From Mucilaginibacter sp. (GTDB lineage: Bacteria; Bacteroidota; Bacteroidia; Sphingobacteriales; Sphingobacteriaceae): a stretch of 56,554 nt of DNA. Positions within the stretch are counted from its first letter, which is position 1, and every line of letters begins with the position of its first letter. The stretch spans positions 1 through 56,554 of the forward strand of contig JANXTT010000010.1 in assembly GCA_025352225.1 (NCBI GenBank), given 5' to 3'. This document shows, in pieces, positions 47,366 through 56,083 of this stretch. Below the pieces are notes generated by a model that saw nothing but the letters and a program-made list of their open reading frames with translations, was not told the origin of the DNA and searched no databases. The translations under genes were made by a program, and so were the position numbers.

Positions 47366-47779
47366 ATGGCTTATTCAGATAAAGTAATTGATCATTACAC
47401 CCACCCGCGCAACGTTGGTACTTTAGATAAAAGTAAAAGTAGCGTTGGCACAGGCTTGGTAGGTGCCCCAGAGTGCGGAGATGTTATGCGCCTTCAAATT
47501 GAAGTTAATGCTGATAACGTTATTACCGATGCCAAATTTAAAACTTTTGGTTGCGGCTCAGCTATAGCGTCATCATCACTAGCGACCGAATGGCTAAAAG
47601 GTAAAAGCATTGACGATGCCATGAAGATTGACAACATGGATATAGTTGAGGAATTAGCTTTACCACCAGTAAAAATTCACTGCTCTGTTTTGGCCGAAGA
47701 CGCTATTAAGGCAGCAATTAACGACTACCGTATCAAAAATGGTATGGAAGCATTGGTTAGCGAAAAATCGCACCACTAG
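47366..47779 (+). CDS. iscU: Fe-S cluster scaffold protein IscU
   Basis: A 137-residue scaffold protein. The three conserved cysteines are in GAPECGDVM, TFGCGSAIASSS and KIHCSVLAEDAI, with the conserved Asp two residues after the first Cys. The LPPVKIHCS segment is the chaperone-recognition motif (LPPVK), which indicates interaction with HscA or DnaK. [2Fe-2S] clusters are assembled on it with sulfur from IscS, encoded 93 bases upstream. Confidence 0.96.
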   Translation: MAYSDKVIDHYTHPRNVGTLDKSKSSVGTGLVGAPECGDVMRLQIEVNADNVITDAKFKTFGCGSAIASSSLATEWLKGKSIDDAMKIDNMDIVEELALPPVKIHCSVLAEDAIKAAINDYRIKNGMEALVSEKSHH

Positions 47780-47914
47780 TTTTAGATAATAGGTATAGAT
47801 ATGCGTATCGGCATTATATATTTTGAATGATGTTAATACCTATGCTGCTAGTCTAAAATTAGATTGAATTAATGTATAAGGCTATTTTATAGTCTTGATA
47901 CTAAATACTAAAAA

Positions 47915-48241
47915 ATGGTAACTATAACTGATAAAGCAAAAAGCAAAGTTGAAAAACTGATTAAGGAGGGAGGAATGGACAATTCCTACTTTTTGAGGGT
48001 TTCGGTGCAGGGGGGCGGTTGTTCAGGCTTATCTTATAATCTTGATTTTGACAATGAAGAAAAAAAAGGCGATCAGTTTTTCGAAGATAACGGCATCAGG
48101 ATAGCATTAGATATGAAATCTTTCTTGTATCTGGCCGGTACCGAACTCGACTTTACCGATGGCCTTAATGGTAAAGGCTTTGCCTTTAACAACCCTAACG
48201 CAACACGTACCTGTGGCTGCGGCGAAAGTTTTTCTGTATAA
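47915..48241 (+). CDS. iscA: A-type Fe-S carrier protein IscA
   Basis: A 108-residue A-type carrier. The three conserved cysteines are in GGGCSGLSY and in the C-terminal TCGCGESFSV, and the length is typical of IscA/ErpA/SufA. It transfers Fe-S clusters or iron from the scaffold to target proteins. It follows iscU after 135 bases and is closed by a strong terminator, so iscS-iscU-iscA is the full operon here. Assignment to IscA over SufA or ErpA is from gene context. Confidence 0.93.
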   Translation: MVTITDKAKSKVEKLIKEGGMDNSYFLRVSVQGGGCSGLSYNLDFDNEEKKGDQFFEDNGIRIALDMKSFLYLAGTELDFTDGLNGKGFAFNNPNATRTCGCGESFSV

Positions 48242-48257
48242 ATTTTTATGAAATTAC

Positions 48258-48295
48258 AAAGTAAAAGGCCTCAATTGAGGCCTTTTACTTTTAGA
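48258..48295 (+). terminator. Terminator after iscA
   Basis: A perfect 34-base palindrome at 48258-48291 forms a stem of about 15 bp with a minimal loop and T-rich 3' side. It starts 17 bases after the iscA stop codon. Confidence 0.9.
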
Positions 48296-48409
48296 CATTT
48301 CAATTAATCTGTTGATAACATTATACATTCTCTAGCAACATGGTAGGCTTAATTGTTTTATATTAGTCACATAAAACAGACCAAGTTTAATGCTATCCAA
48401 ATACTACAT

Positions 48410-49552
48410 ATGAGGTATTTATTGACTATATTGATAATAATAACTGTTAATGCTTCGTATGGGCAGCAACGGTTCAATTTAAACGGATCTGTGCCCCCAG
48501 CATATAATGGCAACAAAGTGTATTTGCAAATCTGGGATTATTACTCCACATCTCATCAATTCAAAACATTAGATTCTACAACTGTCACCGATAATGAATT
48601 TACCTTTAGCGGAATGATAAATAAGCCCTGCGAGAAGGCCATTTTATATATGAAGAAAGATGGAGTTGAAAGATATTGGCTGCAATTTGTAGTGGATACT
48701 GGCTTGAACGAAATGGAAGTAGATAAAGAAAGTATGGACTACTATCAAAACAAGATGGGTAATACCAATTTACTGCACTCTACATCCAATCGAATAGATA
48801 TTAAGCTAGATAGCTTATACGAACTATATTACCGGACATATGGGGTAGCAGACAAAGTAAACAAAAACATTAAAAAACTCCCTGAAAAAATAAACCTTGA
48901 GTTAGCCAATGCACAACTACAAGTATTGCGCCAATACCCGAATGAGTATTATGATCTCATAGTTTTACGCATTTTAACAGGGCTTCATTACGGAAATCAG
49001 TCAGCACTAATGGAAACCTTCAAAACCTTAGATACCGAATTAAAATCATCGGCCTTGGGGATAGAAGTTAGTACTATCTTAACCGAAGAAATAAAGGCGT
49101 TGGCTACCGTAAAAACCCGCAATCAGGTTCCGGAGTTTTCGGTTAAAACAGAGCGAGGAAAAGTATTCAACAATGAATCATTAAATGGCAAGCCTTACGT
49201 TATAGCGTTTTCTGCCACATGGTGTTCATCATGCCAATTTTACGAAAAAAAGCTACAATCCATCTATCATAAATACAAAGACAAAGATCTTAATGTGGTA
49301 TATTTTAATTTGGACAGCGATTCGGAGAAATGGAAAAGTCATATAAATGACAAATACCTCGATTGGATAAATGTGTCAGAACGTACCTCATTTGGCGAGA
49401 GTTCCATTGCCAAACAATTTTACACTATTGCCATCCCCTCATATATTGTAGTTGATAAAACAGGGACTATTGTATATAATACAACTGAAATGAACGATGA
49501 GAACGCGTACATCAACTTTGAAAAATCCATCAAAAAAATACTTGGCGATTAA
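48410..49552 (+). CDS. TlpA-like thioredoxin-fold protein with DUF4369-like N-terminal domain
   Basis: About 380 residues from the ATG at 48410, which begins the signal peptide (MRYLLTILIIITVN to YGQ). The longer frame from 48353 has a non-signal leader. The N-terminal part (to about residue 110) resembles DUF4369 (FNLNGSVPPAYNGNKVYLQ). A helical linker follows, then a thioredoxin domain with active site WCSSC (in SATWCSSCQFYEKK) and the cis-proline loop AIPSYIVVDKTGTI. Such proteins act as periplasmic thiol oxidoreductases in Bacteroidota, for example in cytochrome c maturation or redox stress. The redox direction is not shown. Confidence 0.88.
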   Translation: MRYLLTILIIITVNASYGQQRFNLNGSVPPAYNGNKVYLQIWDYYSTSHQFKTLDSTTVTDNEFTFSGMINKPCEKAILYMKKDGVERYWLQFVVDTGLNEMEVDKESMDYYQNKMGNTNLLHSTSNRIDIKLDSLYELYYRTYGVADKVNKNIKKLPEKINLELANAQLQVLRQYPNEYYDLIVLRILTGLHYGNQSALMETFKTLDTELKSSALGIEVSTILTEEIKALATVKTRNQVPEFSVKTERGKVFNNESLNGKPYVIAFSATWCSSCQFYEKKLQSIYHKYKDKDLNVVYFNLDSDSEKWKSHINDKYLDWINVSERTSFGESSIAKQFYTIAIPSYIVVDKTGTIVYNTTEMNDENAYINFEKSIKKILGD

Positions 49553-49609
49553 TAATTAATATACTGCTGTCACTGCATCTAACATAGCGCTGTAGCTTGC
49601 AAATACTTC

Positions 49610-49746
49610 AATACAAAAGAGGCTGTATCATAAATCATGATCAGCCTCTTTTTTCCTTAGTTTATTCGGATACCTGATGGAGTCTGTTTTCATACAGGTA
49701 ATTCTCAGAGGGTCAATTTGATTTATGATACATCCTCTTTTGTATT
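49610..49746. mobile_element. MITE-like element with 28-bp terminal inverted repeats
   Basis: The ends 49610-49637 and 49719-49746 are inverted copies that match at 27 of 28 positions and enclose about 81 bases with no coding capacity. The core end sequence GAGGCTGTATCATAAATCA resembles terminal repeats of DDE-transposase insertion sequences of the IS5/IS1182 kind. No target duplication was clear at the borders. The element has probably been mobilised in trans or is a remnant. Other copies in the genome would confirm it; none is present in this window. Confidence 0.45.
49614..49655 (+). terminator. Terminator after the TlpA-like gene, formed by the left MITE end
   Basis: A 9-bp stem (49617-49625 with 49642-49650), a one-base bulge and a 5-bp upper stem (49627-49631 with 49637-49641) are followed by a T tract at 49649-49654. 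It uses the same bases as the left inverted repeat, so the element seems to have brought or become the terminator of the upstream gene. Confidence 0.75.
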
Positions 49747-49772
49747 AATCAATAACTAGGTTTCGATTATAA

Positions 49773-51761
49773 CTAACAACAAGGACAAATAAACGGATAA
49801 TCCTTGTTATCAATAAGGGGTTCAATACCAAAAAAATCATTTAAAACCGATTCAGCAGTGCAATATGCACCTTCCACCCATGCCTGGTCATTTGAGTATG
49901 CTTCACCAACAATAAAAATATTGGCATCTGCACCATCAATTAATTGAGATGGCTTACGAATTTTTTGCTGCACATCACATACATTATAATGCGCGGCATA
50001 GGCATGGTAACCGGCATTGAATGGCGGCAACGACCAATCCATATACTTGGTTTCCAATGGCTTCGGTACTGCGCTATAGTCCGATTGTGGCCCAAAGTGT
50101 ACTGCAGCTAATTGCTGCCGCAGCATTTTTACCATCACATCAGGTGCTTGGCGCGGGCCTATTAACGGTTGATAGTTTCCAGAAAAAGGAATTTTCTCTA
50201 CATCATTAACCCCATATTCCAATTCTTCCCAAAAACTAGTAAACTGTTCATCATCATAGCTGGCCAAAAGCCCATAAACCGGTTTAGCATTTTTATCAAG
50301 TGCGTTGTTTCCAAAATAAACAACCTGACGGATTGGTGTATCCGTTATGCTTGGCCCTATGGTGTTACGCTCGGCTGCAGCAAGCAATTGTTGTTCCTGT
50401 AGTATTGAAAGCCGCTCTTGGATACATTGTTCCACTGTTTTAATAAAGTCCGCGGCCGATGGGTATGGAGTTTCCACAATTAACTGATTTTTGCTAATCG
50501 CGTCAACATACTTTTTAGGGAAACCATTCGCTTCCAGCTCTTTCAGTACATTGATTGTAACTTCGTAACTGGTTAGCTGGGCCGGATATGGGGTATTAAC
50601 TGTATCTGTCCACCAGGGTTCATCAAAAAACATCCCTACTTTATAGGAGGGTTGTAAAATAGCCGATTCCAGATACAATTGCACTTTATTGTGGTTGAGT
50701 ACATCAAGCCCGGGATGATTTTCATAGCGTGTAGCCTGCGCTACCAAATCTATAGCGTTACGGGGCATAGCAAGCCAAGCGGCATCAGTAGTTTTGGACA
50801 CCGATTTTTTATTAGGATTTTCGCGGGTTGCAAGTGCGTAGTGAACCACTTTGTCTATTTCTAAAATAGAATGCAAACGTGTATTTGGGCGATATTGTAA
50901 ATCAACTCCTTTCTCTTTTGCCAGCTTTAAAACAGCATCAAACAAAGCGTTAAACATGCTTGAGTATCCGGTTGTTAAGGTTTTATATTCTGTTCCCGGT
51001 GTAAACTCGTTGTTGGTCTCAATTGCAACCGCGGCATTCCAATTGATAACATTGGAAGTGTAGCCGTTTCCATCGGCAGTATAATTAAACCCATCAGAAC
51101 CCAGCTGATCGAACATCAGGTTCCAATAGCCAATATTTTTAAGCAAGTCACCTTTTTGAAAAACAGAAGACTCAGGCATATCAACATTAATACGTCCGTT
51201 TTGATAAAAATCGCACCATTGGGCGCGTGTTTGCGGGCCCGAATTTTGTGTAACCGCCAGGCTTTCAATGGTTGCGAAACCTGTATCAGGCGAATCTGTG
51301 GCAGCAAAATGATCTGCAAAATATGGTGCCGGGTTAGTTGAGGTAATAGCATTCAGGTACATATTTTTTGTACGCAGATAAAACAAGGGATTGGTAGACT
51401 CGTTAAAAGGTACCGAATACTTTTTCAGATCAAGCAAATCAATTACAGTAGTAACCAGGCGATGCCCACCACCATTATCTGTACCATCCCAATCCGAATA
51501 TCGCATACCGCCAAGCTCCACATACGATTTCTTTTTGTCGTCTTCGTAATGCCAGGTACAAACCCGGGCACCTGCAGCACGGGTTCCGGGATCTTCTTTA
51601 GAAAAATCATATTGGCCCCAATCGTATAACTCTAGTACGTCGCCCTTTGTTAATTGTTTGGCCTTACCCAACTCACTTTTTGTTTCACCATTAAGTAATC
51701 GCCATGCAGTATATAGCCCCGCGGCACCAGCTCCAAAAATAGAATAAGTTTTATTTTTCAT
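49773..51761 (-). CDS. Flavin-dependent amino acid/amine oxidase with Cys-rich C-terminus
   Basis: A 662-residue flavoprotein. The FAD-binding Rossmann motif GAGAAGLYTAW begins at residue 10. A substrate-side motif VELGGMRYSD (Arg87) resembles L-amino acid oxidases of the glutamate/lysine oxidase type, where this Arg helps bind the carboxylate. The C-terminal flavin motif is FIVGEAYSNDQAWVEGAY. The last residues are PFICPCC, three cysteines not found at the end of ordinary amine oxidases. No signal peptide is visible. It should oxidise an amino acid or amine to the imino/oxo product with release of H2O2. It is the last gene of the minus-strand operon, 36 bases after the decarboxylase. Confidence 0.85.
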   Translation of the reverse strand: MKNKTYSIFGAGAAGLYTAWRLLNGETKSELGKAKQLTKGDVLELYDWGQYDFSKEDPGTRAAGARVCTWHYEDDKKKSYVELGGMRYSDWDGTDNGGGHRLVTTVIDLLDLKKYSVPFNESTNPLFYLRTKNMYLNAITSTNPAPYFADHFAATDSPDTGFATIESLAVTQNSGPQTRAQWCDFYQNGRINVDMPESSVFQKGDLLKNIGYWNLMFDQLGSDGFNYTADGNGYTSNVINWNAAVAIETNNEFTPGTEYKTLTTGYSSMFNALFDAVLKLAKEKGVDLQYRPNTRLHSILEIDKVVHYALATRENPNKKSVSKTTDAAWLAMPRNAIDLVAQATRYENHPGLDVLNHNKVQLYLESAILQPSYKVGMFFDEPWWTDTVNTPYPAQLTSYEVTINVLKELEANGFPKKYVDAISKNQLIVETPYPSAADFIKTVEQCIQERLSILQEQQLLAAAERNTIGPSITDTPIRQVVYFGNNALDKNAKPVYGLLASYDDEQFTSFWEELEYGVNDVEKIPFSGNYQPLIGPRQAPDVMVKMLRQQLAAVHFGPQSDYSAVPKPLETKYMDWSLPPFNAGYHAYAAHYNVCDVQQKIRKPSQLIDGADANIFIVGEAYSNDQAWVEGAYCTAESVLNDFFGIEPLIDNKDYPFICPCC

Positions 51762-51797
51762 AGGATTTTTAATATTTTAAGGCCGTAAAGATTGATT

Positions 51798-53513
51798 TTA
51801 TTCTAAACCAAGCCGTCGCATTTGATCAGGAAGATCCTTTTCGGGAATCACTACTTCTACCAACGTTGGTGTATTGAGTGTATTTTTAAGTTTTCCGAGT
51901 ACTGATTTTAATTCAGAAACGGTTTCAACCCGATATCCATCAGCTCCATATGCTTTGGCAAGTGCCAGATAATCCCATTTTGGAAGAATGTCAAAAGTAT
52001 CAAACTTATTTTCGGCACCGGGTTTAAATGCGTCCATATCAACGTACACCTGTTCAATAGCATATACGGCGTTGCTCATAACAAAAATTACGGCATTGAG
52101 CTTGTTTCTAGCAAGGGTTGACAATGACTGGCAAACCATCATAAACCCACCGTCGCCCGCTATAGTCCAGGCTCGTTTTCCACTGCCAAGCTGAGCACCC
52201 GAAGCCGCGCCGGTTTCGAATCCGATACACTGCCATCCTGCTGATGAAATAAAACTATTTTTATACAATCCATAGGCATTAGTGGCTACATACAACGATG
52301 AGCTGATGCCAAAAGTCATCACAATATCCTTGAGCATATTATTATCAATCAGAAACCTCATAGAATGCTCAAAGAAACGGTTGTAAGTTATTGTTTCAGG
52401 CTTATTATTCCAATGCGCATCCGAATTTGATACCCATGGTTCGGGATAAGCTGGTTGTGGCGGAGCCATTACAGAAACAGGGTAACCTTTAGTGATTTTA
52501 AAACGATTTAAAAGGCCTTCCATAAAATCTTTCATGGTTACGTTTTCATAAACAAAATAGCCCGCGCGTATTTGTTGTGTGGTAGCAAGTACCATGTTGG
52601 CGTACTTGTTTTCAATAAACCAAAGGTAATCATCGGTAATAATGGTTCCTAAGGTGATGAAACAATCAGCTTGTTTAACAAGTTCGCGAACGTTGTTGAT
52701 AGAGGCCGCGTCGGAATAGGTCCCAATAAATTTGTCGCCCTTTTCATCCAGCACCGTTTTGCCGAGGGTGGTAGTGGTGTATAAAAAACCACTGGCGTCT
52801 ATCAGTTGTTCTAACAGGTCAGACAATCCGTGGCGGAGCACCTCTACACCTGCAAATATCATGGGGTGTTTAGCCGCTATAATTTGTGTCCAGGCTTGCC
52901 CTACCGCGTTTTCAAGCGCAAGCGGGTCGCTTTTTATAACTAATGGTTGCAGGGTTTTTACGGATGGTTCCGCACAAGGCTCCGCCCAAACTTCTTTGTA
53001 ACAGGCTATGTAAACGGGCCTTTTGTAAGTAATAGCCGCGATAAGTAAATTATCGATTTTTGCTGGAGCACCTACTGAAGTGCTAAGTGTTTCTGTAGCT
53101 ACTGTAACGTGTTTATATACCTCCTGATCGGCACTTAGATTGCCAGTGGAATGATGATAAAGTACGTCATACATTTTAGTGATTTGACGAGCGTCCGCGC
53201 CCGGAGTCGCGCTGATTACTACAACAGGGCTAAACTCAACATATGCGCCGGCAATGGCATTAAGTGCGCTAAAAGTACTTGCCCCATATTGTAATGATAC
53301 TGCTCCCAATCCACGGGTACGTGCATAGGCATCTGCCGCGTAAGCAGCATCAAGCTCATTTATAGCACCAATTGCGTTTACGCCATTAAAATGCTCTAGT
53401 GTTTGGGTAAAATGTTTAACGTAATCTCCAGGAATTTGAAATACCTCTGTTACTTGAAGTTGCTTTAACCTGGTTAAAAGATAATCTGCGACTGTAAATG
53501 GTGTTTTTTGCAT
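51798..53513 (-). CDS. TPP-dependent 2-oxo-acid decarboxylase (pyruvate/indolepyruvate decarboxylase family)
   Basis: A 571-residue enzyme of the pyruvate/indolepyruvate/phenylpyruvate decarboxylase family. Catalytic groups are all present: Glu53 in INELDAAYAADAYAR (activates the cofactor), the His pair 120-121 in LYHHSTG, the TPP/Mg motif starting GDGG with Asp454, and Glu487 in YAIEQVY. It would turn a 2-oxo acid into an aldehyde plus CO2; acyloin formation is a known side activity of this family. It lies between genes for two flavoprotein oxidases, so its substrate is probably the oxo acid they make. The aromatic or aliphatic preference cannot be read from the sequence. Confidence 0.9.
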   Translation of the reverse strand: MQKTPFTVADYLLTRLKQLQVTEVFQIPGDYVKHFTQTLEHFNGVNAIGAINELDAAYAADAYARTRGLGAVSLQYGASTFSALNAIAGAYVEFSPVVVISATPGADARQITKMYDVLYHHSTGNLSADQEVYKHVTVATETLSTSVGAPAKIDNLLIAAITYKRPVYIACYKEVWAEPCAEPSVKTLQPLVIKSDPLALENAVGQAWTQIIAAKHPMIFAGVEVLRHGLSDLLEQLIDASGFLYTTTTLGKTVLDEKGDKFIGTYSDAASINNVRELVKQADCFITLGTIITDDYLWFIENKYANMVLATTQQIRAGYFVYENVTMKDFMEGLLNRFKITKGYPVSVMAPPQPAYPEPWVSNSDAHWNNKPETITYNRFFEHSMRFLIDNNMLKDIVMTFGISSSLYVATNAYGLYKNSFISSAGWQCIGFETGAASGAQLGSGKRAWTIAGDGGFMMVCQSLSTLARNKLNAVIFVMSNAVYAIEQVYVDMDAFKPGAENKFDTFDILPKWDYLALAKAYGADGYRVETVSELKSVLGKLKNTLNTPTLVEVVIPEKDLPDQMRRLGLE

Positions 53514-53570
53514 TCTATTATACTGTTAGGGATTTATATAGCTATTACATTTTGGCTACAGTCATTTTTA

Positions 53571-53610
53571 TAATAACCCCAGACCAGTTGGTTAACAGCC
53601 GGGGTTATTA
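53571..53610. other. Intercistronic stem-loop in the oxidase operon
   Basis: A perfect 10-bp inverted repeat (53571-53580 with 53601-53610) with a 20-base loop lies between the beta-barrel gene and the decarboxylase gene. No T tract follows on the minus strand. It is more likely an mRNA processing or stability element, or an attenuator, than a terminator. Confidence 0.5.
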
Positions 53611-53617
53611 TTGATAT

Positions 53618-54463
53618 TTATTGTTTAACCATAGTGTTAATATTAACGTGTGGCCATTGTATCAGTTTTGAACTGTCCTGAAACTGAGGTAGAAATTCCA
53701 AAATAGTTGTTTGCGAATATTGCAACTGTAAAAAAGTTTTGCCTGTTTGCGGATTTTGCACCGTTTCTATCCAAAAAATAGCTTCAAATCGTGTTGTATT
53801 GGCATTTTTTGTAACAAATGGGATATTATTTATACCTCCCTGATTAGCGGTACTAACAAAAATATTAGTACTGGATATAATTGTTTGTCCTTTAATCGCA
53901 TCAAGCAAAATGGCATTTGGGTTAACTTTGTTAAAACCGGGAGGCCCTGGTGTAAGGTATGGATCGGTATAACCTAAAGGAGCACCTCCACCAGTAATAG
54001 GCAATGTACTGATGGTTGGAATTGGCGGCGGCCCCTGCGTAATAGATGATGACCCCAATGCCAACAGAGAATCGCCATGCGGAATTGAGGCTAGCCTTGC
54101 TATCGTAAAATCACTTGGACAATCATTTAACAAAAGCCATGTACCATTTTCGGCGTGTAGCAAATTACCATTAATAGAATCGTGGATACTTAAGTTATAC
54201 ATTAAGGTAGGTACTTGCTGAATTATAGTAGCCCCGCGGTTTGGCGTAGGTGTACTAAGCGGGGTAATAGTAAGTGTTTCGGTATAAGGGGCTACTATTA
54301 ATTGAAAGCTACCTTTTTGATTAGGTACAGCTACCAGGTTCCAGCCTTTGCTACCTACCCATGTTCCGATTAAATCTGTTAAAGGGCCAAAAATTGAGGC
54401 TGTTTCATGTACTGTTCCACCCAAACGTAGGGTTTCAGGTGAGTTAATTGTTACTTTTTCCAT
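53618..54463 (-). CDS. Nitrobindin-like beta-barrel protein, possible heme binder
   Basis: A 281-residue protein without signal peptide. The N-terminal half has the order of features seen in nitrobindin/THAP4-like heme barrels: LIGTWVGSKGW, then PYTETLTI, then LLHAENGTWLL, and ARLASIPHGDSLLALG. The second half (about residues 190-281) is a further strand-rich segment with FEAIFWIETV, LQLQYSQTTILEF and WPHVNINTM. A low-complexity Pro/Thr/Gly linker joins them (about residues 140-175). Heme binding is suggested by fold resemblance, not by a proven ligand. It lies between the first flavoprotein gene and the decarboxylase gene, so it may handle peroxide or a reaction intermediate. Confidence 0.6.
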   Translation of the reverse strand: MEKVTINSPETLRLGGTVHETASIFGPLTDLIGTWVGSKGWNLVAVPNQKGSFQLIVAPYTETLTITPLSTPTPNRGATIIQQVPTLMYNLSIHDSINGNLLHAENGTWLLLNDCPSDFTIARLASIPHGDSLLALGSSSITQGPPPIPTISTLPITGGGAPLGYTDPYLTPGPPGFNKVNPNAILLDAIKGQTIISSTNIFVSTANQGGINNIPFVTKNANTTRFEAIFWIETVQNPQTGKTFLQLQYSQTTILEFLPQFQDSSKLIQWPHVNINTMVKQ

Positions 54464-54493
54464 TTTAATAAGGCTTGTTTTATTTTGTGATTT

Positions 54494-56083
54494 TTATTTA
54501 ATGATTTTTTTAAGCATGATATCTGCAGTTTGCAAGGCTCCTTCTACCCATCCCTGAGCATCTGAGTATGCTTCACCACAGATATAGAGTTGTAAATTTT
54601 TGATGGGCTGAGTAATCTGTTCTTTTACCTCCCAGCTCTTTACACCGATGTTCCAACTGTTCCACCCCCCACCAAAAGGATCTTCTCCCCAATCGCGAAA
54701 AGCGGCATTTTTAACTATTGGCGTATGGCTAAGCCCGTGCATTAGCTGTAATTGCCTGGCTACTTCTTCCACCATCTTATAAGGTGCCGTATATTTATAC
54801 CAATCCAGATTTTCGTTATCGTAATTATTTTCCCCTAAAAATGGATTTTCAATTTTAGGATGCGCCAATCCTTCACGCCATGCTTGTGTGCGTTGCGGGC
54901 GCAGGCCATCCCAAAAACCAATGTTGTTACCGTCATCATAACTGGCCAACAACATGGATTCGCCACTGGTTGCAGGTTGCCCGTTATTTTTGGGCCAGTA
55001 GTAGGTTTGCCTTACAGGGAGATCTGTAACACTTCTGCCTGATTCAACAGGAACAAATTTTCCGGTTGTGGCATCGGTATAACCTGCCGACATCCACCAT
55101 GGATTTGAATATGTGGTAAACAATTTAAAAAGAGGGCGCGGTGTAACACTTGTAATTAATTGCTGTATTTGCCGCAATTCTGGACTTGCAGGTGCAAGCA
55201 ATTCCAGAGAACGCCGCGGCATAGCCAGTATCAATGAATCAGCAATAACGGCTTGACCTTGAAAAGAAAGATGGAATTTACCATCTAAGGTTTCAAAACC
55301 GTCGAGTTTTGATTTTAAACGAATTTCGCCGCCCAGTTTAACAAAAAAATCTGCAACCGTGAGAGGTACTTGTTGGAATCCTTTTTTAAAGCCCTTATAT
55401 TTTGGAACAATGCCAAAATCTGTAAGAAACCAGGGGATGGCGTCCGCGGCGTTCCAGTTACAAAGGGTAGAATCATAACCGCCCGCGTCCATACCAAACT
55501 GATAAGCTTCCCCACTAATTACCCGGTATAATACGTTCCAAAAACCTTGTTTATATAGGGGCTCACCGGCAAAATCTGCCTCCTGTGCCATAATCCGCCT
55601 TTGCACTTCTGTAAGTTCCGGATTGGTAATTCCAGGCACAATTTGTTCAATCGCGTTAACAATTATCCCACCCGGCGAGCCACCTCGCTCTAAAAATGAA
55701 AGCTTATAAGGCACCTTGTCTGGCTTGGCCGCAAAGTCAGATAACCGCAGATACACCCCCCGCAGGTAGGCTATATTCTGGTTTTCATCCACAGGAAAAT
55801 CGTACAGTTCTATCTGCTCGTTTTTAGGTAGTTGATGATTTAGTTCCTTAATTAAAGCAACAATAATTGGTTGGGCGTTTTCAAGAATCCGCATTCCACC
55901 TAATTCTGCAACCATATCGGGTATATTGGGCGGTACCACAGAGAGTAATCGCCCCCCAATATGGTCTCCGCCTTCAAAAACGATAATTTTTTTTGCCGGG
56001 TATTTTTGTTTAAGCTTCCAGGCGCTGTATACGCCCGAAACCCCACCGCCAACAATGGCGATGTCAATGATCTCATTCTTCAT
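54494..56083 (-). CDS. Flavin-dependent amine/amino acid oxidase
   Basis: 529 residues from the preferred start MKNEIID at 56083; a start at 56110 is also possible. The FAD motif IAIVGGGVSGVYSAW begins at residue 8, and EGGDHIGGRL holds the ADP-ribose-binding Glu. The substrate-side motif AELGGMRI matches that of the other oxidase in this operon. The C-terminal flavin motif is YICGEAYSDAQGWVEGAL. The protein is shorter than its companion and lacks the Cys-rich tail. It is the first gene of the minus-strand operon, 30 bases before the beta-barrel gene. The two flavoproteins are clearly related but diverged, which suggests different substrates or sequential steps. Confidence 0.88.
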   Translation of the reverse strand: MKNEIIDIAIVGGGVSGVYSAWKLKQKYPAKKIIVFEGGDHIGGRLLSVVPPNIPDMVAELGGMRILENAQPIIVALIKELNHQLPKNEQIELYDFPVDENQNIAYLRGVYLRLSDFAAKPDKVPYKLSFLERGGSPGGIIVNAIEQIVPGITNPELTEVQRRIMAQEADFAGEPLYKQGFWNVLYRVISGEAYQFGMDAGGYDSTLCNWNAADAIPWFLTDFGIVPKYKGFKKGFQQVPLTVADFFVKLGGEIRLKSKLDGFETLDGKFHLSFQGQAVIADSLILAMPRRSLELLAPASPELRQIQQLITSVTPRPLFKLFTTYSNPWWMSAGYTDATTGKFVPVESGRSVTDLPVRQTYYWPKNNGQPATSGESMLLASYDDGNNIGFWDGLRPQRTQAWREGLAHPKIENPFLGENNYDNENLDWYKYTAPYKMVEEVARQLQLMHGLSHTPIVKNAAFRDWGEDPFGGGWNSWNIGVKSWEVKEQITQPIKNLQLYICGEAYSDAQGWVEGALQTADIMLKKIIK

